This document shows positions 22,202-34,325 of a stretch of DNA of 64,000 bases, piece after piece. Positions within the stretch are counted from its first letter, which is position 1. Each line of letters starts with the position of its first letter. The DNA is taken from contig CM074858.1 in NCBI GenBank assembly GCA_037501455.1, positions 95,824,001 to 95,888,000 on the forward strand, written 5' to 3'. The position numbers were made by a program, and so were the translations under genes. The notes below the pieces were generated by a model. That model made no database searches, was not told where the DNA came from, and worked only from the letters and a program-made list of their open reading frames with translations. The DNA is from Lantana camara (taxonomy: Eukaryota > Streptophyta > Magnoliopsida > Lamiales > Verbenaceae).

Positions 22202-25101
22202 TGTAGCGCCCGGAACTGTGGGCCACCACATCCCCCGCACCTAAACCCGAACCCACATATGAAATGGATTTCCATACATGAGTCCGAGTCCAAGCGAACG
22301 GGAACCTACACTCACACGCTAGGCTATGCGGGGCTAAAACTCGAACAGAGCGCGCTAACAAACAAAACAGATATGCGGAAGCAGTAAACAGTATCCAAAC
22401 GAACTCACGAAAAAGTAACAATATATGTATATACCGTGGCTTATCAGCCCAAAATAGATACAAGAATTCAAGTTCCAAAGTTATAATTCATATCAAAGTG
22501 CCCGAAAGCGGTAAATATGAAATGCAACTCGACCTAAACGGCTAAGTACGACTCGACTCGACACACTTCCCCGCCTAGCTCGGTACACCTGAAAGGGAAA
22601 GGAGAGGGTCAGTCTCACAACTCGACTGAGTGAGGGGCTTAACACACCCACACCTTAAATATGTATAAAGCATAGCATAAATCAAAAGTGATAGTCACGA
22701 ATCAAGGCTAGGGTTTTGCACACCAAAACCATTTCCCAAAGCTAACATATAGTAAGAAAAGAACCTATCTCGATCCATAATCTAACAGTTATAATATAAA
22801 CAAAAGCCCGGCCAGAACGGACTATCCCTTACTTCATTAAACATACATATCAAATCACAATTCCACCCTCGCATCCATGGTATCTCGGGAATCAAACCCT
22901 AGCACCTACATTACCAAAAACATACGGGGTAGCTAACCCACGATATGCCTTCCTCGGTTATCCACCGAGGGCTCAAGATATCCCGTCTTCCCAACCTCCA
23001 TAGGTCGCACTTAAATATCTCAAACGAGCACGTGCACAGGGGTCATAACCGGCGACCCCGTCGTCATCCCGGAACTCCCTTAACCACGTCTCCAGGGCCT
23101 ACATATCGAAACAAACCAAATTCCCATCTTTCAGGGCACAACTCGCTCAACAGAACAAAATATACTAAAAGAGATTCAAACTCAAGCTTAAATATGCTCG
23201 TACATATATCGTTTCCATAAGATCCAAATTGTTCCACAAGATCATAAACATAATCTAAGCACTCGTATCTAGATATAGGTACCATATCCGCATTCAAGTG
23301 AGAATTCATCACATCATAGGCCATAGGGTATTTAGCTAATAACTTCCTAACCTCACCTTAACAAAAGAGACAAAAAGGTAGGTTCGAAACGACACCCAAC
23401 CACCTATGCTTCGGGCTCTTGCACGTCAGGAAGAGGCTCTGAAACATAAAAGAAAGCAAGACCTGAGACTTAGACTCAAATATGAACCAAATAGACGCTC
23501 GGCAATGCTTATGAATGCAAATGAAATGCATAAATATACCAAATCAATTCTACCAATTCTTATTCACACAATTCATATCAACTAAGATCATAAATTCAAA
23601 ACAAGGCACATAACGCGTAATATAACAAGCTAACATTGCATACGAGTCATAAAAGAATAAAGAAGATACAAAGAAAAACAACGAAGTGATCAAACGAGCA
23701 ATTGCTGCCGCCATATTCTCAAATGACACGGCGTGTTGGGTTTTAGTCTAAAATGGACACGTCCGTGTCCGGTTAAAATTAATTCAGGAGCTTAATTCGA
23801 GATGCTGACACGGCCGTGTCCGATTTTATAAAAATAATCTGCCCCAAGTCAAGAGGCTGACAAGGTCGTGTCCAAAACATGTACAAAGCTGATACGGCCG
23901 TGTTGGTCTTTCGTCTTCAAAAAAAATTACAGCAGCAACAGTAACTCTGCGCCAAAAAAACAGAGGAAGAAGCAGGGTAGGTACGCAGCAACACAAGCAA
24001 CAACCTCAAGCCACAAAATTCATGCAAACAAAGGCAAATCACTCCATGAACAACATGTAATCTCCCAAACATCACAAAAGTTCAAGAATCATCATATACC
24101 TCAAGGGTTCTCATGCAAGAATTTGAATTCCATTAATGGTAACTTTCACCATGCTTAACCATAATCAAAAGGGGGATCATATAGTCAAATTAGAGTCATA
24201 AGAGATCAAATAAAGAACTTCAAATCAAAGCTTAACTCCATGAAACCAAGGTGATCATCAAAGCCACATAATTCATGCCCTGCTCCATAATCACACCAAA
24301 CATAGCTCAAAGCATGGAATTAATAGCTCAAAATGATCATATAATCATGTACATATCAAATACTAGCTTACCCCTTGAAGAAGTTGGAAGAAAATGGAGA
24401 TTAGAGCTCAATCTCTCCTTGGAGTGAATAGTGATGGGTTGAAGGGTTTAGCTCCAAAGTTGTTGCACTTCTCCTCTCTTTTCCTTGTGTATACCGAGAA
24501 TGGAAGGGGAGAGATGATAGTATATGGTGTTGGTGGGTTGTGGGGCCAAGCTTGAGGGTAATATGCTAAGAATTGAGGGACTAAAGTGCAAATAGGTGAA
24601 AGGGAGTCATATAGGAGCGAGGTAAGTTTCCGGTCGGATTTCGGAGTATCGGATGATCTTAAAAGGGTATGAGGCTTAGTCCATCGAACCCGAATCGTCG
24701 AAACGATTTCAACGGTGGTGACGGAATTCAAATCCGAATTCCCGAGCTCAAAATACACACATTGGAACCCAAGGTGCGCTAAAAGCGTTTTAGCCTCCTT
24801 TAGGTTCCAAACGAACAATTAATTCAAAAACTCAACAATTAAATTCGAAAACATATAACGAGCATAAATCAAAGTTCATAACACATAAATCTCCAACATA
24901 CTAAAACAACGTAAAATTCCGAATTCAATTCAAGCTTAAACGAATCAAACCATAACAAATTGCGTACATATTCAAATAAGAATCATTCAAATCGATAAGA
25001 AATATTTAAAATAAGAATTAAAAGAATAAAAATATATGAATTTAAATAATGTAAATCACGCACATACGTCGTACCTGTACGGTCTGAAAGTCGGGGTGAC
25101 A
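22202..25101 (-). mobile_element. TekC 3' LTR
   Basis: On the minus strand it starts TGTCACCCCGACTTTCAG and ends CCGGGCGCTACA, 2,900 bp in all, preceded by the purine tract AAGGGGGAAGGATTG. It is related to the TekA and TekB LTRs by overall layout and scattered blocks, but is clearly a separate family. It holds a cluster of GACACGGCCGTGTC palindromes (23,724-23,906). Confidence 0.87.
23724..23906. repeat. Palindrome cluster in TekC LTR, GACACGGCCGTGTC type
   Basis: Five copies of a GACACG-GCCGTGTC-like palindrome start near 23,725, 23,756, 23,807, 23,859 and 23,891. Two pairs are spaced 31 and 32 bp; the middle copy stands alone. The flanking CTGCTG-rich sequence resembles that around the arrays in TekA and TekB, so the site is homologous although the palindrome sequence is not. 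Confidence 0.75.
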
Positions 25102-25131
25102 CAATCCTTCCCCCTTAAAAAGGACTTGTCC

Positions 25132-28100
25132 TCAAGTCCGAACCGAGTTCTCAAACAAATCCGGATACAAACTTTTCATCTTTTCCTCGGTTTCCCAAGT
25201 GGACTCCTCTGATTTCTGATCCCTCCAGAGTACCCTGACTAAAGAAACCTGCCGGTTTCTCAATTCTTGCATTTTTCGATCCTGAATTGCAACTGGATGT
25301 CTCTCAATTGTCAAATCCGGCTCTAACTGAACCTCTTCAACTGGGAGAATTGTTGCCTCATCGGGATAATACTTACGGAGCTGAGAAACATGAAACACGT
25401 TATGTATCCCGGTCAAATTTGGTGGTAAATCCAATCTATACGCCGCTTCTCCAATTCTTTCTAAAATCTCAAGCGGTCCAAGATATCGGGGACTGAGTTT
25501 CCCACCTTTACCTATTCGAGTGAAACGCTTTCTCGGAGATGTTTTTAAAAAGACTCTGTCTCCCACCTCGAATTGTAAAGGCCTTCTTCTTCTACCAGCA
25601 TAACTCTTCTGACGAGACTGAGCCGCTTTCATTCTTTGCCTAATCTTATGAACCTTCTCAATAGTAGCAATAATATTTTCCTTAGGTTCGGCTCTCTCGA
25701 GTTTATGCACTTCAGTCCATCTCCAATCCTCAATATCCCAAAATAGAGGAGATCTACATTTCCTCCCATATAAAGCCTCATAAGGAGCCATTCCAATTGA
25801 ACCCTAATAACTGTTATTATAAGCAAATTCAACTAGAGCCAAATGCTCATCCCACTTATCTTGAAAATCTAAAGCACACGCCCTAAGCATATCCTCCAAA
25901 TACTGAATCAACCTCTCCGACTGACCGTCTGTCTGAGGATGCGAAGCAGTGCTAAACTTGAGCCTGGTACCCAAACATCTCTGAAGATTCTGCCAAAAGA
26001 TCGAAGTGAACCTCGGATCCCTATCCGAAACTATACTGACTGGAATTCCGCGTAATCTTATAATTTCCCGCATATACAACTCTGCTAGCTTCAGTACCTT
26101 TTCAGACATCCGAACTTTAAGAAAATGGGCAGACTTAGTCAATCTATTGATAATCACCCAAATTCCATCGAACCCTCCTTTAGCTCTAGGCAAGCCTGAC
26201 ACGAAGTCCATGGTCACTTGCTCCCACTTCCACTCGGGAATAGGAAGTGGTTGGAGAGTTCCTCCCCGTTTCTGGTGTTCTGCCTTCACCTTTTGACACG
26301 TTAGACATCGCTTCACGAAGTTCGCGACGTCCCTTTTCATGCCATTCCACCAGAACTTCTCTTTCAGGTCTCGATACATTTTAGTACCTCCCGGATGAAT
26401 CGAGTACCCCGAGCGATGCGCTTCTTCCAAAATCAACCTCCTAAGCTTAGTTGGAACACAAATTCTTGATTCGAAGCTTAACAACCCTGAATCATCTAAT
26501 CCAAACTTGGAATCCTGATTCTCTTAAGAACGAGCTAATAATTTCTGAATCTCGTCATCTGAGGCCTGAGCTTCTAGTAACTGCTGTTTTAAATCCGGTA
26601 TAATTGTGAGATTAGCCAACCAAGTCCCTGAAACCAGAATCTCTGAACTCGAATTTGAAGAACTCACTCGCAAACTAGTCAACCCCGCCTTTCTACTCAA
26701 GGCATCGGCTATCACGTTAGCTTTACCCGGATGATACTGGATCTTACAGTCATAATCCTTCTGAGAGAAGAGATATTTGAGACTCTGATGATCTGTAAAT
26801 ACCTCGAATGTAGTACCGTAAAGATAGTGTCACCACTTCATCAAAGCGAACACAACCGCAGCTAATTCCAAGTCATGGGTAGGGTAATTCTTCTCATGCT
26901 CCTTCAATTTCCTCGAAGCATAAGCTAACACTCTACCATGCTGCATTAAAACATAACCCAGACCTTCCTTAGAAGCATCCGTGTAAACTGCATAACCCTC
27001 GGTGCCCTCAGGTAGGGTAAGAACTGGTGCTGAAGTCAACTTTACTTTCAAAGTCTGAAAACTTGCTTCACACTTGTCATCCCACTCAAACTTCACTTCC
27101 TTCTTAGTCAGATGAGTCAACGGAGCGGCAATCTTAGAAAAATCTTTAACAAACCTTCTGTAATAATCAGCCAACCCAAGAAAACTTCGAATTTCTTAGG
27201 CATTCTTCGGTCTTTCCCAACGAAGCACAGATTCAATCTTAGACGGATCCACTTCAATTCCATTACCCGAAATAATATGACCCAAAAATATAACCCTGTC
27301 GATCCAAAACTCGCATTTGCTAAACTGGGCATACAACTTATGTTCCCTTAAGGTTTCCAAAACAATCCGGAGATGTTGTGCGTGCTCTTCGGCCGACTTA
27401 GAATACACCAGAATGTCATCTATAAAGATTACCACAAACTTGTCAAGATATTGCCTGAACACTTTGTGCATCATATCCATGAATACGGCTGGAGCGTTAG
27501 TTAACCCGAAAGGTATTACAACGAACTCAAAATGACCATAGCGAGTGTTGAATCCAGTTTTAGAAATATCCTCCTCTCTAATCCGCAGCTGGTAGTAACC
27601 TTGCCTCAAATCTAACTTGGAATAGACCTTAGAACCTTGTAAGATATCAAACAACTCCTCGATGTGAGGCAACGGATACTTATTCTTCACCGTCATCTGA
27701 TTCAGCTCGCGATAATCTATACACATCCGTAACGTTCCATCCTTCTTCTTTACAAATAGAACGGGAGCACCCCACGGAGAAGTTCTCGGACGAATGTACC
27801 TGCAAGCTATAAGTTCATCAAGCTGCGACTTTAACTCCTTTAACTCTGCAGGAGCAATTCTGTAGGGAGTCTTCGAAAAAGGCTCTGCTCCGGGATAGAG
27901 GTTAATTACAAATTCGATGTCCCTATCAGGCGGCAGAGAACCCAGAGTCTCAGGGAAAACATCGATATACTCTCGTACGACCTCCGTCTCTTCAAGTTTG
28001 GCCTGATCCTTTGGTCTATTCAAAAGATAGGCTACAAAACCTGTTGCACCGTCCCGGACCAGTTTACTAGCCTCAACAAAAGAAATAAACAGGCTTGACT

Positions 28101-28425
28101 TAACCTTCTCGCCCTTAAACACCACTGAACCGAAGGAAACTTTCTTCTCCCGACAATCCATCTGAGCCCCATACTCAAACAACCAATCCATCCCCAAAAT
28201 AACATCATACCTCTGAATAGGCATCTCAATCAATTCTGCAAGAAAGACTCGGTCTTCAAAGCTAATTGGACAACCTCGAAAAACCCTGCAAGATACCAAG
28301 CTACCACCAAGAGGGGAACTAACCACGTAATCATGCACACATAAAGAAACAGGCAAGCACATAGTAGCAGCAATGTCCCGAGAAATAAATGAATGAGTAG
28401 CCCCAGGATCAAATAAATGAATGAG
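25132..28425 (-). pseudogene. TekC pol: protease, RT, RNase H, integrase, chromodomain
   Basis: From right to left: protease ([12 protein letters not shown] near 28,400); RT ([20 protein letters not shown]; catalytic FIDDIL near 27,415); RNase H ([16 protein letters not shown], then DHQSLKYLF); integrase zinc site (HRSGYSIHPGG, CLTCQK) and D-D-E core (VTMDFVSGLP, SDRDPRF, GQSERLIQ); and a C-terminal region with HNVFHVSQLRKYYPDE followed by a chromodomain-like segment (LWRDQKSEESTWETEE). In-frame stops lie near 25,804, 26,524, 26,827 and 27,196, and about 14 residues are missing in RNase H (QKD joined to DYDC). The catalytic residues survive, but the reading frame does not. Confidence 0.9.
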
Positions 28426-28533
28426 CCACTGAATTTCCACCTCCACCTGGCGGCATTCATCCGTATCGTGCCCCTTTTGCTTATGGAAAGCACAGTATTT
28501 GTTCGAGCGCCTCAACGCATCTGTCTCCCTCAT
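27196..28533 (-). pseudogene. Chimeric open frame: TatA gag zinc region fused to TekC protease-RT
   Basis: One uninterrupted 445-codon frame begins in TatA gag ([18 protein letters not shown], with a C-H-H-C knuckle ending HDTDEC) and passes at [16 protein letters not shown] straight into TekC protease and RT. TatB shows the normal gag continuation (EIQRLVAGG), and TekB shows the normal protease lead-in. The join falls at about 28,421-28,428, near a shared GGCTC. It is best explained by a deletion between nested elements that happened to keep frame. There is no evidence that it is expressed. Confidence 0.8.
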
Positions 28534-30198
28534 TTTGATGAGTCTCTTGAAGAGTTTTTTGTCTGAAAGGTTGTAAACTTCAGAGTTTGGCCTTGTAAGG
28601 GGGATGCGCTCGAAACGACGAGGGACCCGGGGCGATTTTTTGCACTCCTTCTTGATAACACCTTCCCGGCCCCGCTCCTAGTGACGCTCATGTTTCACTG
28701 GGCTGTGATGCCGGGGCCCATTCGTCCCATACATATCTTCGAGCGCAAAGAACGGCTCGGTAACTTCTCTTAAGGCCATGAGGGTTCCTGGCCTTCTTTC
28801 TACGATGGCATCGGCACTCCACAGCCTAAAAGAGCACTAGGATCAAGAAATCCATGGAAGGCCTCTCCACTTGCAAGATTTTCTTGTTCAAACGAGCGAA
28901 GAATGAACGAAGAGATTCATTCTTGCCTTGCACTATATTGTAGAGTGCTATGGGCGCGGTGACAGGGGCCTTCAAAGAGTTGAAGTGGTTGACGAAAGCG
29001 TTGGCAAGCTCTTCATGCGAGTGTATCGAGCGTGGCGGCAACCGTTTATACCATTCCTGAGTCATTCCCACTAGGGGAGTGACAAAGACTTTGGCCCAGT
29101 AGTGGCTCGAATGTTCGTAAAAATGCATCAGGTGTAAAAAATGATCCAAGTGTTCCGTTGGATCGGTTGTACCGTCATAGCGATTGACAGAAGTGGGGAT
29201 TTTGGCCGTTCCTGCTTGGGCCATCAGAACTTTTTCCACGAAGGGGGAGCCCCTCGCCAGGGGATGATATTCGTAGGTGCAGAAGTTCTCTTCCTGTTCC
29301 TTGCGGTGGGGGACCCGTGGCTGGCGGTCTTTGGGGCGAGCGTCTCTGGCATCAGCTCGTTCGTCCCTGCTGTGGGAGATCGGAGACCGCGCTCGAGAGA
29401 GCTGCCCAACCATATCCTTTATCCCCTGCAGCTGGTCTCGGACAGCCGCGAGGAGATTAGGATTTACATCTCCTTCTTTATCCCCTTGTTTTGTGGCTCG
29501 GGAGGCCCTTTTGGAGGCATGAGAGTCCCCTTCATTTTCGTTAACTCTTTCCGTGGGCTCTTTGCCCCTGTTCCCGCGGGGACGCTCATTTTTACCCCGG
29601 TTGGGCGTTTCTCTGACGGGTGGGGGCGGTGGTTGAGCCCTTAGGATGGCCTGAGCCTCCCGCCAAAGGAGCGGCGGCTTGAGTGGCCTGCCCAGAAGAA
29701 AAATACATGGAGTGAAATCTCTCCCATACCCCCTGGGCCGCCTGAACCTCGCACTGGGCGTAAAGAGCCCTCTACTGCTGGGGGGTTAGAGGGGGTAACT
29801 CAACCCCTTCAATCTCCGTGGGAATCACCAACGGGAGCTGGATCTGGCCGGCCTGGTAGGGCTGAATCGGCGGCATCATAACAGTGGGGGTAAGCATGTA
29901 TCCAGGCGGCGGCATCATGTAGTGTTGCCCTCCCAGATTCGCAAGGATACATCCACTAGTTCTGGGGAGGTTGTGGGAGAGTGGGGAGGGAGGTACCTCC
30001 ACCGGCGCTGGAAACGGGTGGTGCTGGTGGCGCATGTGTTGGGACCGTAGATTCTGCAAGTGGAGTCACATCTCCGGCAGGTGGTGCCCCTCCAGCGGCG
30101 GCGGTGGGAGGCGGTACTCCACCAGCAGCGGCGGGGGGAACGATGATATTGGCATCGTGGGAACCTCCTCCCACGGCTCCTGATCTTGTAGCTACCAT
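28426..30198 (-). pseudogene. TatA gag
   Basis: The start codon is ATG at 30,198-30,196 (MVATRSGAVGGG, the same start as TatB). A Pro/Ala/Gly-rich N-terminus is followed by MMPPPGYMLTP, the capsid-like region (WYKRLPPRSIHSHEELANAF near 29,010-29,070) and the zinc knuckle near 28,490. A stop replaces Leu near 29,772, and other stops and shifts occur around 28,680 and 28,826. The C-terminal third of gag is missing through the deletion at the TekC junction. Confidence 0.85.
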
Positions 30199-30261
30199 GG
30201 TTGAGAAGATACTGGGTGTTTGTTCTTCAAGTAGCAGAAGGAGAGAAATGAATTGAGAGCT

Positions 30262-30286
30262 GGTTTCCCACAGACGGCGCCAAAAA
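30262..30286 (-). promoter_or_regulatory. TatA primer-binding site region
   Basis: The minus strand reads TTTTTGGCGCCGTCTGTGGG immediately inside the 5' LTR. The first nine bases (TGGCGCCGT) match the 3' end of plant tRNA-Asp, after which complementarity fades; the same sequence is found in TatB at 46,857-46,878. The tRNA assignment is tentative. Confidence 0.6.
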
Positions 30287-31113
30287 TGATGGGTCTGAAT
30301 ATGGGGTACAGAGTCCAATCACTTTAGAATTTGTTTAGGGGAGAAAACCAGTAGATGTTCGCCGGAAAATATGGGGGTTCTACCTGCTAGGACAAACACA
30401 AAAACCGAAGTCAGAAGGCCAAGCTGGGGGAACTGGGGGTGATTCCCAGTTTGGCTCTCCGACGCTCAAGTCGGATGAAGATCTGAAAGAGATAATATGC
30501 TAAGTATGGAGTTGCAGTAATGAAAGTTGCTTATAATGGAGAAGATGAACTCGCGTATTTATAGTTGAGGGTCAGGGACCCTTTGGTCATTTGCACCGTG
30601 TGGTCCTGGCCGAATGTTGCCCTAACACCTGGCGTTGAGAGAGAGAAACCTAGGAGGAATCTTCTGCAAAAGCTAGTGAAAGTTAGTGTTGGCAACAGTG
30701 GCAGGTGCGAGGGCAAGTACGGGGTGTCAGAGAGCCGTTTTGGGGGTTGGTAACGAGGGCTTAAGAGCACGCTCGTGTCAACTAAGAGCCTTGGAGACCA
30801 AGGAATCCACTAGGGGATGAAGGCCATGGCTCATACGAAGAGGAGTAGAAGCTTCCCTGAGGGAGAGTGGCGCTCGAAGAGAGCTTCTTTGGCTGATTGG
30901 AGCTTTAGCTATATAGTATGAATCGCGCTCGTCGGAGAGCGGCAATGTTGATCACGTGTATATGTGGGAGGGATGCCACGTGTCTTGGAAGAGGGCTGAC
31001 GCTTGTAGGGTCCGAGATCTCATGTATAGTTACCTTAATCATAAGAGGACAGGTGTTGTCATCTTGAGTTATCACGTGTCTAAACTTGGGACGAGCGTGT
31101 TTTGACCCCATCA
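30287..31113 (-). mobile_element. TatA 5' LTR
   Basis: An 827-bp LTR, TGATGGGTC...GACCCCATCA, carrying a conserved TATA box (30,556-30,563, minus strand). It ends next to CATAT, the probable right target-site copy. The short frames inside it recur in all Tat LTRs here and are not genes. Confidence 0.9.
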
Positions 31114-31118
31114 CATAT

Positions 31119-31648
31119 TACATATCAGTATGTATGAATATATATGTATATTGGCGTGTTATATATATATGTATGAATGAATATATGTATTGTCGTGCGG
31201 TGGTGGTGTAATTAATATGTATATACATAAATATTACTTTATTATATATATTTATTATATATTATAACTCTATATAACATCGTTTTCTAAATATTATATT
31301 TAACCCCTTAAATTCATATTTATTATATATAATTTAATATTTGAAATGATAAATCATATCATCTCATATTAATTAATAATTTAATTTATTAAATTTATAT
31401 TTCTAATACCAATCTAGATATAGTTAGGAATAATTATTAAAATAAAAATTATTATACTAAATGAATGGGTAAAATAGGAAAATCAAGTAAAAGTTTGATG
31501 ATCTCATCAAAAATTTAAAAGTACCCTAATTTATGGGTGTTTTGTGTAACTTTCAAACTCCTCAATGGGTGTATATGTAATTGTTTGACTAAGAGGGTCA
31601 CAAGTTGTAATTTCTAATACTCCCATGGGGTCTATATGTAATTAACCC
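31119..31648 (-). mobile_element. Right arm of MULE-like fold-back element
   Basis: Read on the minus strand it starts GGGTTAATTACATATAG and aligns with 12,564-12,985, then diverges into AT-rich microsatellite-like sequence at the inner end. TATATTAATA (31,649-31,658) follows, matching the left target site in 9 of 10 bases. Confidence 0.75.
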
Positions 31649-31673
31649 TATATTAATATTAAAACGGTCCCTA

Positions 31674-31893
31674 TTAAACTATATATTTTTTTTTTTTAAG
31701 TTAAAAAAGTTTTAATTCTACCAAGAGTCCTATTATAAGTTAATAAGTACTTTTTAAATATAGTTAAATTAATAAATTTATAATATGTAATTACATAGTT
31801 ATCCCTAACTAATAGTTATTCATATAATTATTATGAGGGTATTTTAGGCGATCCGTATTTTGTAAGAAACAACTCGCACTTTTATAATATACA
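31674..31893 (+). repeat. Dispersed repeat, copy 2
   Basis: This copy aligns with 8036-8264 in the same orientation (CCAAGAGTCCTATTATAAG, TTTTAGGCGATCCGTATTTTG). It begins a few bases beyond the fold-back element's target duplication, so the fold-back may have landed next to an existing copy. Confidence 0.65.
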
Positions 31894-33362
31894 TAGAATA
31901 GATATAGAAAACCGACTAATAAATTATCAAATTAAGAAGTACAGTCGAAGCGACACAAACTGAAATAACGCAAAGTCGAAACTGTAGGGACAAACGCTAG
32001 CCAAAATTGCAATTATCCAAAGTGAATAGACTACACAATGCTAAAGCTGCATGGTACAAATGCTAGTCGAAGCTGCAATTGTCGAAAGTGAATGAGTTGC
32101 ACAATTAGCCTCACGCTGAATATCATCTTCTAAAGGAAAGACTAGATAATAATAAAATTGAACACTAAGTCCCTAATAAATAAATTAAACTTCCATGTGT
32201 AATAGACAAAAGTTTGTATGGAAGACTCGATAAATAACTTAACTTTAAAAAATAGTGGTGGATATTGATCTATGAAAAGAGTGTCTCTACTGCAACATTT
32301 GATTCAACCAACATCAAAAAAAAAAACCAAATTATAGAGAACGTAGATCTAAGAAGATAGCCACATCTGAGAAGATGGCGGTAGATAATCGCGACAGAAC
32401 AAAATTGAGATGCTGACGGCGGAACAGATTTGAGGCGATCCAACCGCGGAGCCGCATTCTCCACCAATAAATTGGAGTTTCAATTAATTTTAGTCTATTT
32501 GAAAGATATTAGCACTATAAAATTTCTAATGTTAAATCTAAATAAATTGGAGCAAATAATTAGTTATTGTTGGCTTATTATTGCTTCGGTTACAGACGAT
32601 GTATGAATTGAAGGAAAATCAAATTGATTGACTGATGCACAAATCAATAAGCGCATAAAAAGTAAAAACTCCACTCTACTTATGAATGGCATTGATATGT
32701 GCACGATCCAAATATAAAGGAGGAAATCTTTTCTTTTCTACCTTCGGCATAGGAATAATCTTAATTAAATATTATGATCTTATTTAATTATCACAAGAAA
32801 AAAAAAAAACTATTATAAATAAGCTCTCTCCCTCCCCTCCCTGTTTTGGGCCTTAATGATGGTCGCATGAAAAGAGGAAAAGAAAGATATAATTATTTGT
32901 TGCAGAGAATAATAATGCCTTGACAACAAAAGCAAGTTAAATTTATAACTAATGATAAGGATTTAATGCATATAAGCATGCACATTGCTCATTATTTCTG
33001 AATAAATCGGGTGTTTTTGTTCATTAAGCTATTGAAAAAAGTGTAATAATTCGCATGCTCCCAAATCATCTGAAATCGTGGAGTAATTCGAGGAATATGA
33101 TTAACTATGATACATTCAAAACATGTTTACTCATGTGTTTATTTTATTTATTTATTTATTTAATTACTCTGAATACTTTTGTTTGGACATAAAATAATTT
33201 TTAATATTTAAATTATTTTAATTGGCCACGTGGATCAAATGGAGCGACGAGTCAGGATACCACATGGTGCATGTGCCACGTCATCTGCCGAGTTGGGGAA
33301 AATTCGGTGTAATTATTTAATTATAATTTTTGTATTTATTTTGATTAACTTATGATAATTAT
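31894..33362. other. AT-rich spacer with a two-copy 66-bp repeat
   Basis: No gene is recognised. At about 31,990-32,115 a 66-bp unit is present twice (CAAACGCTAGCC / CAAATGCTAGTC, then TTGCAATT and AAAGTGAAT). At 33,221-33,300 there is a GC-richer patch with CCACGTGG and GCCACGTCATCTG, resembling motifs at 150-240 and possibly a retrotransposon scrap. Confidence 0.5.
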
Positions 33363-34325
33363 AAGGGAGTTTTTGGGTAAATTTTATGTTTGAATAAAAT
33401 TTTTGAGTTCATTCCCAAATTTAAATAAAATTTTAATTTACTCTCTATTAATATAAATTATCTATTTTACCCTTAATTTTCTAAATATGAAGCCCTGACA
33501 TTTGAGTTTGTGGAATTATATTTAAAATTTTAAACTACTGTGATATGCAATAGTTTGTTATTGAATGAAGAACTTTTATGTTAATATGAAGTATTCACTT
33601 ATACATTTGTGGAATAATATCTGCATTTTGAGGAACTATTGTATTATTTAGCAATTGGTAGTTGAATGATTTAATGAAGATTTTTTTTTTTAATATGAAG
33701 TATTTATATTTGAATGTGTAAAACTATATGTAAAATATTAAGGAATTATTATGTTATGCAACAGTTAGATTTTAAATGAAAAACTTTTCTCTTAATATGA
33801 AGTATTTATATTTGAATTTGTAGAACTACATCTAAACATCAAGGAATTAGATGTTAAATAAAAAAAATTCTCTAAATATGAAGTATTTATATTTAAATTT
33901 GTACAATTTTATCTAAATATTAAAGAATCATTATTTTATGCAACATTAGATGTTAAATGAAGAACTTTTCTTTTAATATGAAATATTCACAATTGAATTT
34001 CGGACATTAAATCTGAAATTTAAGGAATTATTATGTTACGCAACAGTTACTTATTAAATAAAGAACTTTTCTTTGAATATTTATTAAATAAAGAACTTTT
34101 CTTTGAATATGAAGTATAAAGAATCGTTACTTATTATTGTAGAACTATATCTAAATTTTGAGGAATTGTCGTGTCATTCAGCAATATGACTAAACGAAGG
34201 ATAATTAGGTCATTGTAGAATAATTAGGGAGTTAACTAAAAAATTTATTGGAATTGGGAGTATCCTACTAAAAATTCAAGTTTTATTCAAACTTGAACTC
34301 TAAATATCTAATTATAACTAATCAT
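33363..34325. mobile_element. Putative non-autonomous element with imperfect inverted ends and internal tandem repeats
   Basis: The left end (GTTTGAATAAAATTTTTGAG, about 33,390) and right end (TTTTATTCAAACTTGAACTC, about 34,285) are imperfect inverted repeats extending roughly 100 bp. Between them lie about six degenerate tandem units of roughly 100-110 bp, each with AATATGAAGTATTTATATTTGA, GGAATTATTATGTTA-GCAACAGTTA and GAAGAACTTTTCT. One 30-bp segment (TTATTAAATAAAGAACTTTTCTTTGAATAT) is directly doubled near 34,050-34,110. No protein is seen. A fold-back or MITE-like element is likely, but no target duplication was identified. Confidence 0.4.

Larger units (their letters stand above)
22202..28425 (-). 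mobile_element. TekC: minus-strand Tekay-type chromovirus nested in TatA
   Basis: The element consists of one complete LTR (22,202-25,101) and pol running right to left from protease to chromodomain. It entered the TatA protease codons for SGS; the 5 bp on the left is CCCAC (minus GTGGG). The right side has no LTR or gag: the protease begins directly against TatA gag at about 28,421-28,428. A deletion therefore removed the TekC 5' LTR and gag, plus roughly 500 bp of TatA. The chromodomain and the DPGATHSF protease are typical of the Tekay/Del group of Ty3/gypsy. Confidence 0.88.
12991..31113 (-). mobile_element. TatA: minus-strand Tat-type Ty3/gypsy retrotransposon with nested insertion
   Basis: The element has two related LTRs (12,991-13,812 and 30,287-31,113), a PBS at its right internal edge and a PPT next to the left LTR, so it reads right to left: gag, protease, RT, RNase H, an extra archaeal-type RNase H, integrase, then an antisense gene. 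The additional RNase H domain and the antisense gene mark the Tat lineage. The flanking 5-bp sites CCTAT and CATAT differ at one base. It lies within the MULE-like fold-back element. A Tekay element (22,202-about 28,425) inserted in its protease region, and part of gag/protease was later lost. Many stops and frameshifts show it is inactive. Confidence 0.92.

Noticed and set aside
32270..32467. A 65-codon minus-strand frame
   Set aside because: It has no recognisable domain, no conserved neighbour and lies in spacer DNA; there is not enough support to call a gene.
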